64,000 nt of DNA from Pseudomonas sp. HAR-UPW-AIA-41 (GCF_002304225.1 NZ_NSLB01000007.1:62001-126000); one strand, 5' to 3'. Positions 23,746 to 34,343 are shown, counted from the stretch's first letter. The notes: a model not told the origin generated them from the sequence alone. Program-made: numbers and translations.

Positions 23746-23897
23746 CGGAAAATGCCATTTATTGCGGTAATTTCGGCGGAAAATGCCAGTTTATATGGCT
23801 CAATCATGCCAATAATGGTGCCCATTATTTTTCGTAAGTCATTGATTTAATTGGGTTTGCCTGTAGTTCTGAATGCCAGTTTTGTTGCCCGTCGACA
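23746..23897. mobile_element. Right end of the Tn7-like element with TnsB-box-like repeats
   Basis: Three copies of a related word lie in the same orientation: CGGAAAATGCCATTTA (23746-23761), CGGAAAATGCCAGTTTA (23777-23793) and TCTGAATGCCAGTTTT (23868-23883); a weaker AATCATGCCAAT lies at about 23801. The outermost copy is 14 nt from GTCGACA ending at 23897. Read inward from that end the sequence starts TGTCGACGGGCAACAAAACTG, the TGT...ACA type of terminus used by Tn7/Tn5053-class elements. The flanking base onward (GATTG...) would be the target duplication copy, but the left end lies outside the window so this cannot be checked. Confidence 0.75.
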
Positions 23898-23917
23898 GAT
23901 TGGCGCTGCAAATAGAA

Positions 23918-23942
23918 ACCGGCCTTGAATGGCCGGTTTTTT
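23918..23942 (+). terminator. Intrinsic terminator at chromosome junction
   Basis: AACCGGCC-TTGAAT-GGCCGGTT followed by seven T residues, 20 nt outside the element end. It probably terminates the gene left of the insertion, expected to be gyrB by synteny. Confidence 0.8.
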
Positions 23943-24056
23943 TATTCCTGAAAAGACTTATGCACTTTCCAGCTGTTACAGACGCTTGATGGAAAAGCTT
24001 TTAACTTCAGTACCTTGTTTCAGGTAATAGCACTTTGCCGGTTTTTCCTGCACAGG

Positions 24057-24065
24057 TTATCCACA
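24057..24065 (+). other. Consensus DnaA box
   Basis: TTATCCACA matches the DnaA box consensus exactly. It lies just downstream of the acyltransferase stop codon. The region is close to oriC in Pseudomonas, but a lone 9-mer may be incidental. Confidence 0.4.
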
Positions 24066-24072
24066 AGCAGTT

Positions 24073-24855
24073 TCAGACGCTGCCGGCCAGTTCCTCTTCC
24101 CGTTCGGGTGACGTCTCTGGCTGATAGCCATCGATACGCTGCTGCTGCTCGGCAACCCAGTGCTGGGCTCGGTCGTTGAGCTCGGCTATGGCGCGTGGGC
24201 CTGTTCCGCTGGCGTGCATCAGCGGGCCGATGACCACCTGCACGGTTCCTGGTGTTTTACCCCAGCCATGCTTGGGCCAGCAGCGACCGGCATTGTGGGC
24301 AATCGGCAAAACGGGCAGACCAGCGTTCACCGCCAGTGCCGCGCCGCTGCGGGAGAACTTGCCCATCTGCCCCGAAGGCACGCGGGTCCCTTCGGGGAAA
24401 ATCAGCACCCAGGCGCCCTTTTGCAGACACTCATGGCCACGTTGTGCGACCTGCTTGAGGGCTGCCTTGGGATTGCTGCGGTCGATGGCAATGGGTTTGA
24501 GCATGGCCATGGCCCAGCCGAAGAACGGCACGTAGAGCAGCTCGCGCTTGACCACTTGCGAGAGTGGTTCGAACAGGGCGGACAGGTAGAAGGTTTCCCA
24601 GGTGCTCTGGTGCTTGGCCAGAATCACGCAGGGTTGCGCCGGGATGTTCTCCAGGCCACTGACTTCGTAGCGGATACCGACGATAACCTTGCTCAGCCAT
24701 ACGGCGCAGTGGCACCAGGCCTGGTTGACCAGGCGGTAGCGTGCGCGGAACGGCAGGAAGGGCGCGATGAAGACGCAGAGGGTGCACCAGATCAGCGAGC
24801 TGGATGACAGCAGCAGGTAGAAGAGAAAAACTCGTATCGCCTGCAATGCTGTCAT
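24073..24855 (-). CDS. plsC: 1-acyl-sn-glycerol-3-phosphate acyltransferase (PlsC-type)
   Basis: 260 residues. It transfers an acyl chain to lysophosphatidic acid to make phosphatidic acid at the inner membrane. Motif I is KHQSTWE, with glutamate instead of the usual aspartate in HX4D. Motif III FPEGTR and motif IV VLPIAHNAG are present. The N-terminus (FLFYLLLSSSSLIWCTLCVF) is a membrane anchor. It corresponds by order to the gene next to gyrB in P. aeruginosa and lies 9 nt after gmhB, forming a minus-strand group with glyS and glyQ. Confidence 0.92.
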   Translation of the reverse strand: MTALQAIRVFLFYLLLSSSSLIWCTLCVFIAPFLPFRARYRLVNQAWCHCAVWLSKVIVGIRYEVSGLENIPAQPCVILAKHQSTWETFYLSALFEPLSQVVKRELLYVPFFGWAMAMLKPIAIDRSNPKAALKQVAQRGHECLQKGAWVLIFPEGTRVPSGQMGKFSRSGAALAVNAGLPVLPIAHNAGRCWPKHGWGKTPGTVQVVIGPLMHASGTGPRAIAELNDRAQHWVAEQQQRIDGYQPETSPEREEELAGSV

Positions 24856-24864
24856 GGTGCGTCC

Positions 24865-25395
24865 TTAGTCGAGCAAGTGAGCGGCAACTGCCGCCAGATC
24901 ATCGAATATCAATGTGCGCTCCGGCAAGCCTTTGGCCAGGGTGCGCAGGCCTTTGCCGGTCTTTACCAGAACCGGCTGACAGTGGACGGCCAGGGCCGCG
25001 TCAAGGTCACCTCGGCTGTCACCGACAAACCACAGTCCGGTGAGGTCGGCGTCATAGTGAGCGGCGATCTGTTCCAGCATGCCGGGCAGCGGTTTGCGGC
25101 AGGTGCAGCCATCGTCCGGCCCGTGCGGGCAATGAACGATCAGACCGACTTCACCGCCCTGCTCCGCCACCAGCTGGCGCAGGCGACTGTGCATCGATTC
25201 AAGGGTGGCTTCGTTGTAATAGCCGCGCGCCAGCCCAGACTGGTTGGTGGCTACGGCCACGGTCCAGCCGGCCTTGCTCAGGCGGGCGATGGCGTCGATC
25301 GAGCCGGGGATGGGAGTCCACTCGTCGAGCGACTTGATGTAGGCGTCGGAGTCTTCATTGATGACGCCGTCGCGGTCGAGGATCAGCAGTTTCAT
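24865..25395 (-). CDS. gmhB: D-glycero-beta-D-manno-heptose 1,7-bisphosphate 7-phosphatase
   Basis: 176 residues, HAD superfamily. It removes the C7 phosphate from heptose bisphosphate in the ADP-heptose pathway for lipopolysaccharide core. HAD motif I is LDRDGVINED, motif II is VATNQSG, and the zinc-binding loop CPHGPDDGCTCRKP is the GmhB signature; motif IV is FVGDSRGDLDAA. It starts 47 nt after glyS ends, and together with plsC gives a small envelope-lipid group. Confidence 0.93.
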   Translation of the reverse strand: MKLLILDRDGVINEDSDAYIKSLDEWTPIPGSIDAIARLSKAGWTVAVATNQSGLARGYYNEATLESMHSRLRQLVAEQGGEVGLIVHCPHGPDDGCTCRKPLPGMLEQIAAHYDADLTGLWFVGDSRGDLDAALAVHCQPVLVKTGKGLRTLAKGLPERTLIFDDLAAVAAHLLD

Positions 25396-25442
25396 GCAGT
25401 TACCCGAACCACCGGGCGGCCTGCAGCCGCCCGGTGTGCCCG

Positions 25443-27497
25443 TCAGCCCAGCAGGGAGATATCGGCGACGCCGAGGAACAGGCCACGCAGCTGGTTCAGC
25501 AGCGCCAGGCGGTTGGCCCGCACGGCCGCATCATCGGCGTTGACCAGAACCGCTTCGAAGAAGGCGTCCACCGGCTCACGCAGGCTGGCCAGCTGGGCCA
25601 GTGCCTCGCGGTAGCAGCGCGCGGCGGCCATTGGCGCCACGGCCTGGGCCGCAGCGGCTACGGCCTGTGCCAGAGCCTGCTCCGCACCGGCTTCCAGCAG
25701 GTTGCTGTTCAGCGTGGCTGGCAGCTCACCCTCGGCCTTGGCCAGGATGTTCGACACGCGCTTGTTGGCGGCGGCCAGGGCAGCAGCCTCCGGTAGCTGG
25801 CGAAACGCCTGCACGGCCTGCACGCGCTGATCGAAGTCCAGCGGCGCGGCCGGGCTCAGTGCACGTACGGCCTGGTACACGGCCACGTCGACACCTTCGT
25901 CTTCGTAGCGGGCGCGCAGGCGGTCGAAGATGAAGTCCAGCACCTGCTGGGCCAGCCCTTCGGCCTTGACCTTGTCTCCATACAGGCCGATGGCGAAAGC
26001 CACGGCTTCCACCAGATCCAGATCAAGCTGCTTCTCGATCAGGATGCGCAGCACGCCCAGCGCGGCACGGCGCAGGGCGTAGGGGTCCTTGGAACCGGTC
26101 GGCAGCATACCGATGCCGAAGATACCGACCAGGGTGTCCAGCTTGTCGGCCACGGCCACGGCGGCGCCGGTCAGCGTGCTCGGCAGTTCGGCCCCTGCCC
26201 CGCGCGGCATGTACTGCTCGTTGAGGGCCTGCGCCACGTCGTCGGCTTCGCCATCGTGCTTGGCGTAGTAGTAACCGGCGATACCCTGCATTTCCGGGAA
26301 TTCACCGACCATCTCGCTGGCCAGGTCGCACTTGGACAGGATACCGGCACGAGCCGCGCGGGTGGCATCGCCACCGATGCGCTCGGCAATAAAGCCGGCC
26401 AACTTCGAGACTCTTTCGGCCTTATTGAACACGCTGCCCAGCTGAGCCTGGAACACCACATTGGCCAGGCGCTCGTTGCGCTTTTCCAGCGGCTGGCGCT
26501 TGTCCTGCTTGAAGAAGAACTCGGCGTCGGTGAGGCGCGGACGAACCACTTTCTCGTTGCCGGCGACGATCTGCGCCGGGTCTTTCGACTCGATGTTGGC
26601 CACGGTGATGAAGCGCGGCAGCAGCTTGCCGTTGCCGTCCAGCAGGCAGAAGTACTTCTGGTTGTCCTGCATGGTGGTGATCAGGGCTTCCTGCGGCACT
26701 TCGAGGAAACGTTCTTCGAACGAACAGACCAGCGGCACCGGCCATTCGACCAGTGCGGCCACTTCATCCAGCAGCGCCGGCGGCACGATGGCGGTGCCGT
26801 TCTCGGCCTTGGCCAGTTCCTCGACGCGGGCGGCGATCTGCTCGCGGCGCTTGGCAAAGTCGGCAACCACGAAGGCGCCACGTAGGTCATGGGAGTAGCT
26901 GGCGGCGCTTTCGATCACCACGTCGTAGTTGGCGTGGAAACGATGGCCACGGGACATACGGCCGGCCTTCTGCGCGAGAATTTCGCAATCGACCACATGG
27001 TGACCGAACAGCATTACCAGCCACTGGGTCGGGCGAACGAACTCTTCCTTGCGTGCAGCCCAGCGCATGCGCTTGGGGATAGGCAGATCATTCAGTGCGG
27101 CTTCAACGATGCCCGGCAGCAGACTGACGGTGCTCTGCCCGGCGATCGACTGGCTGAATTTCAGCTTGGGGCCACTCTGGTCGATCTGGCTCAGCTCGAC
27201 ACCGCACTTCTTGGCAAAGCCGAGGGCCGCCTGGGTCGGGTTGCCGTCCTTGTCGAAGGCGGCCTGCACGGGCGGTCCGTCGAGATTGACGGTGCGGTCC
27301 GGCTGCTGGCTGGCCAGCTCGTCGACATGCACGGCCAGGCGGCGAGGAGCAGCATAGTAGCGGGCGCTCTGATAGCTCAGGCCGGCGGCCTTGAGACCCA
27401 TTTCGACGCCAGCCAGAAAGGCTTCGCCGAGGCTCTTTAGAGCCTTGGGTGGCAGCTCTTCGGTGCCCAGTTCAACCAGGAAATCATGTGCACTCAT
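25443..27497 (-). CDS. glyS: Glycyl-tRNA synthetase beta subunit
   Basis: 684 residues, the usual size of the beta chain of the alpha2beta2 bacterial GlyRS, which charges tRNA-Gly. The N-terminus [19 protein letters not shown] is diagnostic, as are the HD-like region ([20 protein letters not shown]) and the C-terminal anticodon-binding helices ([20 protein letters not shown]). Its start overlaps the glyQ stop by 4 nt, so the two subunits are translated in a coupled way. Confidence 0.98.
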   Translation of the reverse strand: MSAHDFLVELGTEELPPKALKSLGEAFLAGVEMGLKAAGLSYQSARYYAAPRRLAVHVDELASQQPDRTVNLDGPPVQAAFDKDGNPTQAALGFAKKCGVELSQIDQSGPKLKFSQSIAGQSTVSLLPGIVEAALNDLPIPKRMRWAARKEEFVRPTQWLVMLFGHHVVDCEILAQKAGRMSRGHRFHANYDVVIESAASYSHDLRGAFVVADFAKRREQIAARVEELAKAENGTAIVPPALLDEVAALVEWPVPLVCSFEERFLEVPQEALITTMQDNQKYFCLLDGNGKLLPRFITVANIESKDPAQIVAGNEKVVRPRLTDAEFFFKQDKRQPLEKRNERLANVVFQAQLGSVFNKAERVSKLAGFIAERIGGDATRAARAGILSKCDLASEMVGEFPEMQGIAGYYYAKHDGEADDVAQALNEQYMPRGAGAELPSTLTGAAVAVADKLDTLVGIFGIGMLPTGSKDPYALRRAALGVLRILIEKQLDLDLVEAVAFAIGLYGDKVKAEGLAQQVLDFIFDRLRARYEDEGVDVAVYQAVRALSPAAPLDFDQRVQAVQAFRQLPEAAALAAANKRVSNILAKAEGELPATLNSNLLEAGAEQALAQAVAAAAQAVAPMAAARCYREALAQLASLREPVDAFFEAVLVNADDAAVRANRLALLNQLRGLFLGVADISLLG

Positions 27498-28441
27498 TCT
27501 GCAATCTCCAGCTTGGCCAGTACTTCGTCACGCAGTTCGGGGGTGGCCATGGGGAAGCCGAGTTTGGCGCGGGCCAGCAGGTAGCTCTGGGCGATGTTCC
27601 GCGCCAGGGTGCGCACGCGCAGGATGTACTGCTGACGCGCGGTGACAGAGATGGCGCGGCGGGCATCCAGCAGGTTGAAGCTGTGCGAGGCCTTGATCAC
27701 CATTTCATAGGCCGGCAGCGGCAGCTGCAGCTCCATCAGGCGGTTGGCCTCGGACTCGTAGAAGTCGAACAGGTCGAACAGCTTGTCGACGTTGGCGTGC
27801 TCGAAGTTGAAGGTGGACTGCTCCACTTCGTTCTGATGGAACACGTCGCCGTAGGTGACCTTGCCGAACGGGCCGTCGGAGTAGACCAGGTCATACACCG
27901 AGTCGACGCCCTGCAGGTACATGGCCAGACGCTCCAGACCGTAGGTGATCTCGCCGGTGACCGGGTAGCACTCGACGCCACCGACCTGCTGGAAGTAGGT
28001 GAACTGGGTGACTTCCATGCCGTTTAGCCAGACTTCCCAGCCCAGACCCCAGGCGCCGAGGGTCGGCGATTCCCAGTTGTCTTCGACGAAGCGGATGTCG
28101 TGCACCAGGGTGTCGACGCCGATGCGGCGCAGCGATTCGAGGTACAGGTCCTGGATGTTTTCCGGGTTCGGCTTCAGGACTACCTGGAATTGGTAGTAGT
28201 GCTGCAGGCGGTTAGGGTTCTCGCCGTAGCGGCCGTCGGCCGGGCGGCGTGAGGGCTGGACGTAGGCGGCGTTCCAGGTCTCAGGACCGATGGCGCGCAG
28301 GAAGGTGGCGGTATGGAAGGTGCCGGCACCCATTTCCATGTCGTAGGGCTGCAGGATCACGCAGCCCTGCTCGGCCCAGTAGCTTTGCAGGGCGAGGATC
28401 AATCCTTGGAAGGTGCTGACGTCAGGCGTAGTCTGGCTCAC
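27494..28441 (-). CDS. glyQ: Glycyl-tRNA synthetase alpha subunit
   Basis: 315 residues from the GTG at 28441, giving [19 protein letters not shown], which matches the family N-terminus; another GTG lies three codons upstream. It is a class II catalytic subunit with motifs [20 protein letters not shown] and [20 protein letters not shown]. Frame extensions upstream to 28600 overlap the divergent tag gene and lack family similarity. Confidence 0.97.
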   Translation of the reverse strand: MSQTTPDVSTFQGLILALQSYWAEQGCVILQPYDMEMGAGTFHTATFLRAIGPETWNAAYVQPSRRPADGRYGENPNRLQHYYQFQVVLKPNPENIQDLYLESLRRIGVDTLVHDIRFVEDNWESPTLGAWGLGWEVWLNGMEVTQFTYFQQVGGVECYPVTGEITYGLERLAMYLQGVDSVYDLVYSDGPFGKVTYGDVFHQNEVEQSTFNFEHANVDKLFDLFDFYESEANRLMELQLPLPAYEMVIKASHSFNLLDARRAISVTARQQYILRVRTLARNIAQSYLLARAKLGFPMATPELRDEVLAKLEIAE

Positions 28442-28522
28442 GAATTTCACCGGTATCGAGACGATGTCGTAAAACGCGGCAGTATACCCGATCAATTCTG
28501 CGCAATCCGCATGGAACGCCTT

Positions 28523-29080
28523 ATGCCACGCTGCTTCTGGTGCACCGACGACCCGCTGTACATTGCCTACCACGATGAGGAGTGGGGAGTGCCGCTGCAC
28601 GATCCGCAGCGCCTGTTCGAACTGCTGTTGCTGGAAGGCTTTCAGGCCGGCCTGTCATGGATCACGGTGCTGAAAAAGCGCGCGCGTTACCGCGAGGTGC
28701 TGTGGGGCTTCGATGCCGAGCGGCTGGCGCGGATGAGCGACGCGGAGATCGAGGAGCGCCTGCAGGACGCTGGCATCATCCGCAACCGCCTCAAGCTGCA
28801 GGCCGCGCGCCAGAACGCACGGGCCTGGCTGAAGCTGGAGGACCCGGTGGCGCTGCTCTGGTCGTTTGTCGGAGGTGTGCCGAAGATCAACCATTTTGCC
28901 GGGCGCGGCGAGGTTCCTGCTGTCACGCCGGAGGCCGAGGCCATGAGCAAGGCATTGAAGAAACTCGGCTTCACCTTTGTCGGCCCGACCATCTGTTATG
29001 CCTACATGCAGGCCGCCGGCATGGTCATGGATCACACCACCGATTGCGACCGTTATGCCGAACTGCTGGTCGGGCGCTGA
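28523..29080 (+). CDS. tag: DNA-3-methyladenine glycosylase I
   Basis: 185 residues. It excises 3-methyladenine from alkylated DNA. The start [20 protein letters not shown] (ATG 28523) matches the family, with Cys4 and the zinc-binding residues at both ends (the C-terminal pair in [12 protein letters not shown]). [15 protein letters not shown] and PKINHF are typical. An ATG four codons upstream (28511) is possible; neither has a strong ribosome site. It is divergent from glyQ. Confidence 0.95.
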   Translation: MPRCFWCTDDPLYIAYHDEEWGVPLHDPQRLFELLLLEGFQAGLSWITVLKKRARYREVLWGFDAERLARMSDAEIEERLQDAGIIRNRLKLQAARQNARAWLKLEDPVALLWSFVGGVPKINHFAGRGEVPAVTPEAEAMSKALKKLGFTFVGPTICYAYMQAAGMVMDHTTDCDRYAELLVGR

Positions 29081-29136
29081 CAGCGCCTGGCAGATGGTTA
29101 CAATGGCCGCCTTTGCCGTTTTGCCTGGAGTCCGCT

Positions 29137-30024
29137 GTGGATGATCTGAAAGGCCGCCTGGTGGTTGGCTTCCTCCGTCTGTTTGCCCTGTTGCCCTGGC
29201 GTGCCGTGCAGGCCGTGGGCAGTGCGATTGGCTGGTTGATGTGGAAGCTGCCCAACGGTTCGCGTCAGGTGGTGCGGGTCAATCTGGGCAAATGCTTCCC
29301 GGATATGTCGGCACAGGAGCGCGAGGCGCTGGTCGGGCAGACGCTCAAGGACATTGGCAAGACCCTGACCGAAAGCGCCTGTGCCTGGATCTGGCCGGCG
29401 CAGAAGTCGCTGGGTCTGATTCGTCAGGTCGAGGGTATGGAGGTGCTGCAGCAGGCGCTGCAGTCGGGCAAGGGCGTGGTGCTGATCAGCAGCCACCTGG
29501 GCAACTGGGAAATGCTCCTGCAGTACGTCTGCTCCCTGTGCCAGCCGAGCATTCTCTATCGCCCGCCGAAGCTCAAGGCGGTGGACGAGCTGCTGGTGCG
29601 CCAGCGCACGCAACTGGGCAACGAGCTGGCTCCCTCCACCCGTGAGGGCATCCTCAGCCTGGTCAAGCGGGTGCGCAACGGCGGCATTGCAGGGATTGCC
29701 GCGGACCCTGAGCCGAGCCGCAGCAGTGGCGTGTTCGTCCCCTTCTTCGGCGTGTCGACGCTGACCAGCAAATTCGTGCCATCACTGGTTCACGGGCACA
29801 AGGCGGTGGCGGTGTTCATGCATGCGCTGCGTCTGGCCGACGGCAGCGGTTACCGCGTGATTATCGAGGCTGCGCCGGAAGCACTCTATGGTGATGATGT
29901 CGAGCTGGCCGTGGCGGCGCTCAATCAGGGTATCGAGAAGCAGGTGCGGCAGGCTCCCAGCCAGTACATGTGGAGCATGAAACGCTTCAAGAAACGCCCA
30001 GACGGCGAGAAGAAGTGGTACTAA
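29137..30024 (+). CDS. Lipid A biosynthesis acyltransferase, HtrB/LpxL-like
   Basis: 295 residues from a GTG at 29137, with GGAG 7 nt upstream. It is a late acyltransferase adding a secondary acyl chain to Kdo2-lipid A at the inner membrane. The catalytic HX4E box is SSHLGNWE, followed by the LpxL-family lines YRPPKLKAVDELL and GIAGIAADPEPSR. A hydrophobic N-terminus (VGFLRLFALLPWRAVQAVG) anchors it. In P. aeruginosa the equivalent position holds one of two htrB paralogues; which chain it adds cannot be said. Confidence 0.92.
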   Translation: MDDLKGRLVVGFLRLFALLPWRAVQAVGSAIGWLMWKLPNGSRQVVRVNLGKCFPDMSAQEREALVGQTLKDIGKTLTESACAWIWPAQKSLGLIRQVEGMEVLQQALQSGKGVVLISSHLGNWEMLLQYVCSLCQPSILYRPPKLKAVDELLVRQRTQLGNELAPSTREGILSLVKRVRNGGIAGIAADPEPSRSSGVFVPFFGVSTLTSKFVPSLVHGHKAVAVFMHALRLADGSGYRVIIEAAPEALYGDDVELAVAALNQGIEKQVRQAPSQYMWSMKRFKKRPDGEKKWY

Positions 30025-30077
30025 CAAAACCTGCTTTAATGGAATAACCAGCAGTTCTAGGCCATAGCCGGAGGCGC

Positions 30078-30347
30078 ATGACAAATCAACGAGGCAATCC
30101 GCGGACCCCGCTAAAGGTGAAGCTCAAGTTGGAGCATCCGCTGCATGGCGAGATGTTGGTCACCACTCGGGATATCTCCGATTGTGGGGTCTACATCTTG
30201 CTGGATCAGGCTCATTCTCTGCTCAAGGTGGGGGAGCAGGTCCGAGGGCAGGTGCAGGGACTGCCGATGGAGGCGCCCATTTTGCGCATGGCAGTCATTC
30301 GCGTCGAAACTCTTGGCGTAGGTTTGCGTTTTATTCAGGAAGCTTGA
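30078..30347 (+). CDS. Small PilZ-domain protein
   Basis: 89 residues, a single PilZ domain that would bind cyclic di-GMP. The binding motifs are RGNPR (residues 5-9, RxxxR) and DISDCG (DxSxxG). GGAGG precedes the ATG. It ends adjacent to a convergent TPR gene. Single-domain PilZ proteins act as adaptor receptors. Confidence 0.9.
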   Translation: MTNQRGNPRTPLKVKLKLEHPLHGEMLVTTRDISDCGVYILLDQAHSLLKVGEQVRGQVQGLPMEAPILRMAVIRVETLGVGLRFIQEA

Positions 30348-30665
30348 TCAGGCGGGGAGCTGCCTATCCAGTCGGCGCAGGAACACCAGCATTTCCTTTT
30401 CGGTCTGCTTATCGCCACGCTGGCGGGCGATTTCCAGGCCATTCTCCCAGGCCAGACGCGCTTCGGCTTCCAGGCCCTGCTTGAGGCAGGCCTGCCCCAG
30501 CAGTTTCCAGGCTGCCGAATAGGCCGGGTCGAAACTCAGGCACTTCTGCAGGTGCTGCATGGCCAGCTCGGCCTCGCCTTCGTCGAGACAGGCCTTGCCC
30601 AGGCCAAAGCGCAGCAGCGAGTTGTCCACGCCGCGCGCCAGCATCTTTTCCAGTCCTTCGCGCAT
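30348..30665 (-). CDS. TPR-repeat protein
   Basis: 105 residues from the ATG at 30665, preceded by CAGGAG; a longer frame upstream lacks support. It consists of about two and a half tetratricopeptide units (LGKACLDEGEAELAMQHLQK, SAAWKLLGQACLKQGLEAEA). A conserved Pseudomonas neighbour of trkA, probably a protein-interaction module. It starts 26 nt after the trkA stop, in the same operon direction. Confidence 0.85.
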   Translation of the reverse strand: MREGLEKMLARGVDNSLLRFGLGKACLDEGEAELAMQHLQKCLSFDPAYSAAWKLLGQACLKQGLEAEARLAWENGLEIARQRGDKQTEKEMLVFLRRLDRQLPA

Positions 30666-30690
30666 GCTTGCTCCTGAATAGCCGTGTTTG

Positions 30691-32064
30691 TCAGAAGAAC
30701 GCCAGGCCCACCTGGAACAGACGCTCGACATCACGAATGTACTTCTTGTCGACCAGGAACAGGATCACATGGTCGCCAGATTCGATGCGGGTGTCGTCGT
30801 GGGCGATCAGCACTTCTTCGTCACGGATGATCGCGCCGATGGTGGTGCCGGGCGGCAGAGCGATGTCTTCGATCATGCGACCGACAACCTTGCTCGACTT
30901 GGCATCGCCATGGGCAATGGCTTCGATGGCCTCGGCTGCACCGCGGCGCAGCGAGTGCACGCTGACAATGTCGCCGCGGCGCACGTGGGCCAGCAGGGTG
31001 CCGATGGTGGCCAGCTGCGGGCTGATGGCGATGTCGATCTCGCCGCCCTGCACCAGGTCGACGTAGGCCGGGTTGTTGATCAGGGTCATCACCTTGCGCG
31101 CGCCCAGACGCTTCGCTAGCAGGGACGACATGATGTTGGCTTCGTCGTCGTTGGTCAGCGAGAGGAAGATGTCCGCCTCGTTGATGTTCTCTTCCACCAG
31201 CAGGTCGCGGTCGGAGGCACTGCCCTGCAGGACGATGGTGCTTTCCAGGCTTTCCGAGAGGTAGCGGCAGCGCGTCGGGCTCATCTCGATGATCTTTACC
31301 TGATAACGGCTTTCGATCGCCTCGGCCAGGCGCTCACCGATGTTGCCGCCACCGGCGATGACAATGCGCTTGTAGCTATCTTCCATGCGCCGCAGTTCGC
31401 TCATCACCGCGCGGATATGGGCCTTGGCGGCGATGAAGAACACTTCGTCGTCGGCCTCGATCACCGTGTCGCCTTGCGGCAGGATGGCCCGGCCGCGGCG
31501 GTAGATGGCCGCCACGCGGGTATCGACATTGGGCATGTGCTGGCGCAGCTGACGCAGTTCGTGGCCAACCAGCGGGCCGCCGTAATAGGCGCGCACGCCC
31601 ACCAGCTGGGCCTTGCCCTCGGCGAAGTCGAGTACCTGCAGGGCACCGGGGTATTCGATCAGGCGCTTGATGTAGTTGGTCACCACCTGCTCCGGGCTGA
31701 TCAGTACGTCGACCGGAATGGCTTCGTTGTCGAACAGGCCGCTGCGGGTCAGGTAGGCCGCTTCGCGTACCCGGGCGATCTTGGTTGGCGTGCTGAACAG
31801 GGTGTAGGCGACCTGGCAGGCGATCATGTTGACTTCGTCGCTGTTGGTCACCGCCACCAGCATATCGGCGTCATCGGCGCCGGCCTGGCGCAGCACGGTG
31901 GGAAAGGAGCCACGGCCGGCAACGGTGCGGATGTCCAGGCGGTCGCTGAGATTGCGCAGGCGCTCGGTATCGGTATCGACCACCGTGATGTCGTTGGCTT
32001 CGCTGGCCAGGTGTTCGGCCAGGGTTCCGCCGACCTGGCCGGCGCCGAGAATGATGATCTTCAC
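30691..32064 (-). CDS. trkA: Trk potassium uptake regulatory protein TrkA
   Basis: 457 residues, peripheral NAD-binding subunit gating the TrkH/TrkG potassium transporter. It has two tandem RCK halves: GAGQVG with VVDTD at the N-terminus and GGGNIG with IIEMS from about residue 235, each followed by a TrkA-C domain. It follows rsmB by 12 nt on the same strand, as in many gammaproteobacteria. Confidence 0.97.
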   Translation of the reverse strand: MKIIILGAGQVGGTLAEHLASEANDITVVDTDTERLRNLSDRLDIRTVAGRGSFPTVLRQAGADDADMLVAVTNSDEVNMIACQVAYTLFSTPTKIARVREAAYLTRSGLFDNEAIPVDVLISPEQVVTNYIKRLIEYPGALQVLDFAEGKAQLVGVRAYYGGPLVGHELRQLRQHMPNVDTRVAAIYRRGRAILPQGDTVIEADDEVFFIAAKAHIRAVMSELRRMEDSYKRIVIAGGGNIGERLAEAIESRYQVKIIEMSPTRCRYLSESLESTIVLQGSASDRDLLVEENINEADIFLSLTNDDEANIMSSLLAKRLGARKVMTLINNPAYVDLVQGGEIDIAISPQLATIGTLLAHVRRGDIVSVHSLRRGAAEAIEAIAHGDAKSSKVVGRMIEDIALPPGTTIGAIIRDEEVLIAHDDTRIESGDHVILFLVDKKYIRDVERLFQVGLAFF

Positions 32065-32076
32065 GCAGTCACTCCG

Positions 32077-33390
32077 TCAGCCGCGTGGTGACGCGGCAAT
32101 CTTGATCAGCTTGGCATAGTAGAAACCGTCGTGACCGCCGTCCTGCGGCAGCAACTGGCGGCCATGCGCCTGTTTCAGGCCAAAGGGCCCGGTGATGTCC
32201 AGCTCGCGCGCCCCGGGGGTGCGGGCGAGAAAGGCACCGATGTTGTCCGAGTTCTCCTGCGGCAGCACCGAACAGGTGGCGTACAGCAGGATGCCGCCCA
32301 CTTCCAGGGTCGGCCACAGGGCGTCCAGCAGCTCGCCCTGCAGCTGAGTCAGGGCGGCGATGTCGCTCTCCTGGCGTGTCAGCTTGATGTCCGGGTGGCG
32401 GCGGATCACACCGGTGGCCGAACACGGCGCATCCAGCAGAATGCGTTGGAAGGGTTTGCCGTCCCACCAGACCTTGGTCTCACGACCGTCGGCGGCAATC
32501 AGCTCGGCATCCAGACCCAGACGGTCGAGATTGTCGCGCACCCGCGCCAGCCGGCTTTGTTCCAGGTCAATGGCGGTGACATGGCTGAGACCGGGTTCAG
32601 CTTCCAGCAGGTGGCAGGTCTTGCCGCCGGGCGCTGCGCAGGCATCCAGCACGCGCTGCCGTGGGGCCAGGTCGAGCAGGTCGGCAGCCAGTTGCGCGGC
32701 TTCATCCTGCACACTGACGCGCCCTTCCATGAAACCGGGCAAGGTTTTCACATCGCAGGCTTCGGGCAGGCGAATGCCATCGCGGCTGAAGGCACAGGGT
32801 TCGGCGGCAATGCCGGCGGCCTGAAGCTCGGCGAGGTACTGCTCGCGGCTGCCCTGACGGCGATTGACCCGCAGCAGCAACGGCGGGTGCTGATTGTTGG
32901 CCGCGCAGATGGCCTGCCACTGCTCAGGCCAGTCGGCCTTCAGGCGCTTTTGCAGCCAGCGTGGATGGGCTGTGTGCAGGACCGGATCGCGATCCAGTTC
33001 GGCGAGCAGGGCTTCATGCTCGCGCTGGGCCCGGCGCAGCACGGCGTTGAGCAGGCCTTTCAGCGAGCTTTTCTTCAGTTTGTCGACGCAGGCCACCGTC
33101 TCGCCGATGGCCGCGTGGGCGGGAATGCGGGTATGCAGCAGTTGATACAGACCCACCAGCAGCAGTGCCTCGACATCACGGTCGGCAGCCTTGAAGGGCT
33201 TCTGCAGCAGCTTGTCCATCAACAGGGCCAGACGCGGTTGCCAGCGGGCGGTGCCGAAGGCCAGATCCTGCGCCAGCGCGCGGTCACGCGGTTCAACCCT
33301 GTCCAGCAGTGGCGGCAGACTGCTGCCCAGTGAGGCCTTGCCGTTGAGGACGGCCGCCAGGGCGCGGGCGGCGGCCAGGCGGGGATTCAT
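32077..33390 (-). CDS. rsmB: 16S rRNA (cytosine-967-C5)-methyltransferase
   Basis: 437 residues. The N-terminal NusB-like domain ([20 protein letters not shown]) is followed by the SAM-binding motif [10 protein letters not shown], the motif [17 protein letters not shown] and the catalytic cysteine [10 protein letters not shown]. It modifies C967 of 16S rRNA. The start overlaps the end of fmt by 4 nt, indicating coupling in the def-fmt-rsmB-trkA set. Confidence 0.97.
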   Translation of the reverse strand: MNPRLAAARALAAVLNGKASLGSSLPPLLDRVEPRDRALAQDLAFGTARWQPRLALLMDKLLQKPFKAADRDVEALLLVGLYQLLHTRIPAHAAIGETVACVDKLKKSSLKGLLNAVLRRAQREHEALLAELDRDPVLHTAHPRWLQKRLKADWPEQWQAICAANNQHPPLLLRVNRRQGSREQYLAELQAAGIAAEPCAFSRDGIRLPEACDVKTLPGFMEGRVSVQDEAAQLAADLLDLAPRQRVLDACAAPGGKTCHLLEAEPGLSHVTAIDLEQSRLARVRDNLDRLGLDAELIAADGRETKVWWDGKPFQRILLDAPCSATGVIRRHPDIKLTRQESDIAALTQLQGELLDALWPTLEVGGILLYATCSVLPQENSDNIGAFLARTPGARELDITGPFGLKQAHGRQLLPQDGGHDGFYYAKLIKIAASPRG

Positions 33391-34319
33391 TGGCCGAGCA
33401 CCAGGCCGGGAGCGAACTGCTCGCGGCGGCTGTTGTACAGGTCGGCAAAGGCCAGCGGCTTGCCACCAGGCAGCTGCAGGCGGGTCAGACGCAGGGCGCC
33501 TTCTCCGCAGGCGACGGTCAGGCCGTCCTTGCTGGTGGTGAGAATCTGTCCGGGCTGCCCGCTGCCCTCGCCCAGAGAGGCGGCCAGCACTTTCAGCGGC
33601 TCGCCGTTCAGCGTGCTGTGGCAGACCGGCCAGGGGTTGAAGGCACGTACCAGACGCTCCAGCTCGACGGCCGGACGACTCCAGTCGAGGCGAGCTTCGT
33701 CCTTGTTCAGCTTGTGTGCGTAGTTGGCCAGGCTGTCGTCCTGCACCTCACCCGTGAGGGTGCCAGCCGCCAGTGCGTCGACGGCCTGAATCACGGCCTG
33801 CGAGCCAAGCACGGCAAGGCGGTCATGCAGGCTGCCGCCGGTGTCGGTGGCGGCAATGGGCGTAGTCACCTTGAGCAGCATCGGGCCGGTATCCAGTCCG
33901 GCTTCCATCTGCATCACGGTGACGCCGCTTTCACTGTCACCCGCCTGCACGGCGCGCTGGATCGGCGCCGCGCCCCGCCAGCGCGGCAGCAGCGAGGCAT
34001 GGCTGTTGATGCAGCCCAGACGCGGGGTGTCCAGCACCACCTGAGGCAGGATCAATCCATAGGCCACCACAACCATCAGGTCCGGTTGCAGCGCGGCCAG
34101 TTCGGCCTGTGCTTCCGGCGCCCGCAGGGTGGCGGGCTGGTACACCGCAATGCCGTGCTCGACGGCCAGTTGCTTGACCGGGCTGGGCATCAGCTTGTGG
34201 CCGCGGCCGGCCGGGCGATCCGGCTGGGTGTAGACGGCGATGACCTGATGCTGGGTGCCGAGCAGGGCCTTGAGGTGTTCGGCGGCGAACTCCGGGGTGC
34301 CAGCAAAGACGATACGCAT
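33387..34319 (-). CDS. fmt: Methionyl-tRNA formyltransferase
   Basis: 310 residues from ATG 34319 ([20 protein letters not shown]). It formylates initiator Met-tRNA using 10-formyl-THF. The active-site segment is [17 protein letters not shown] and the C-terminal OB-like domain follows. It is paired with def, as is usual since both act on the initiator methionine. Confidence 0.97.
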   Translation of the reverse strand: MRIVFAGTPEFAAEHLKALLGTQHQVIAVYTQPDRPAGRGHKLMPSPVKQLAVEHGIAVYQPATLRAPEAQAELAALQPDLMVVVAYGLILPQVVLDTPRLGCINSHASLLPRWRGAAPIQRAVQAGDSESGVTVMQMEAGLDTGPMLLKVTTPIAATDTGGSLHDRLAVLGSQAVIQAVDALAAGTLTGEVQDDSLANYAHKLNKDEARLDWSRPAVELERLVRAFNPWPVCHSTLNGEPLKVLAASLGEGSGQPGQILTTSKDGLTVACGEGALRLTRLQLPGGKPLAFADLYNSRREQFAPGLVLGQ

Positions 34320-34343
34320 GAATGACTCGCTACAGGAAAAGAA

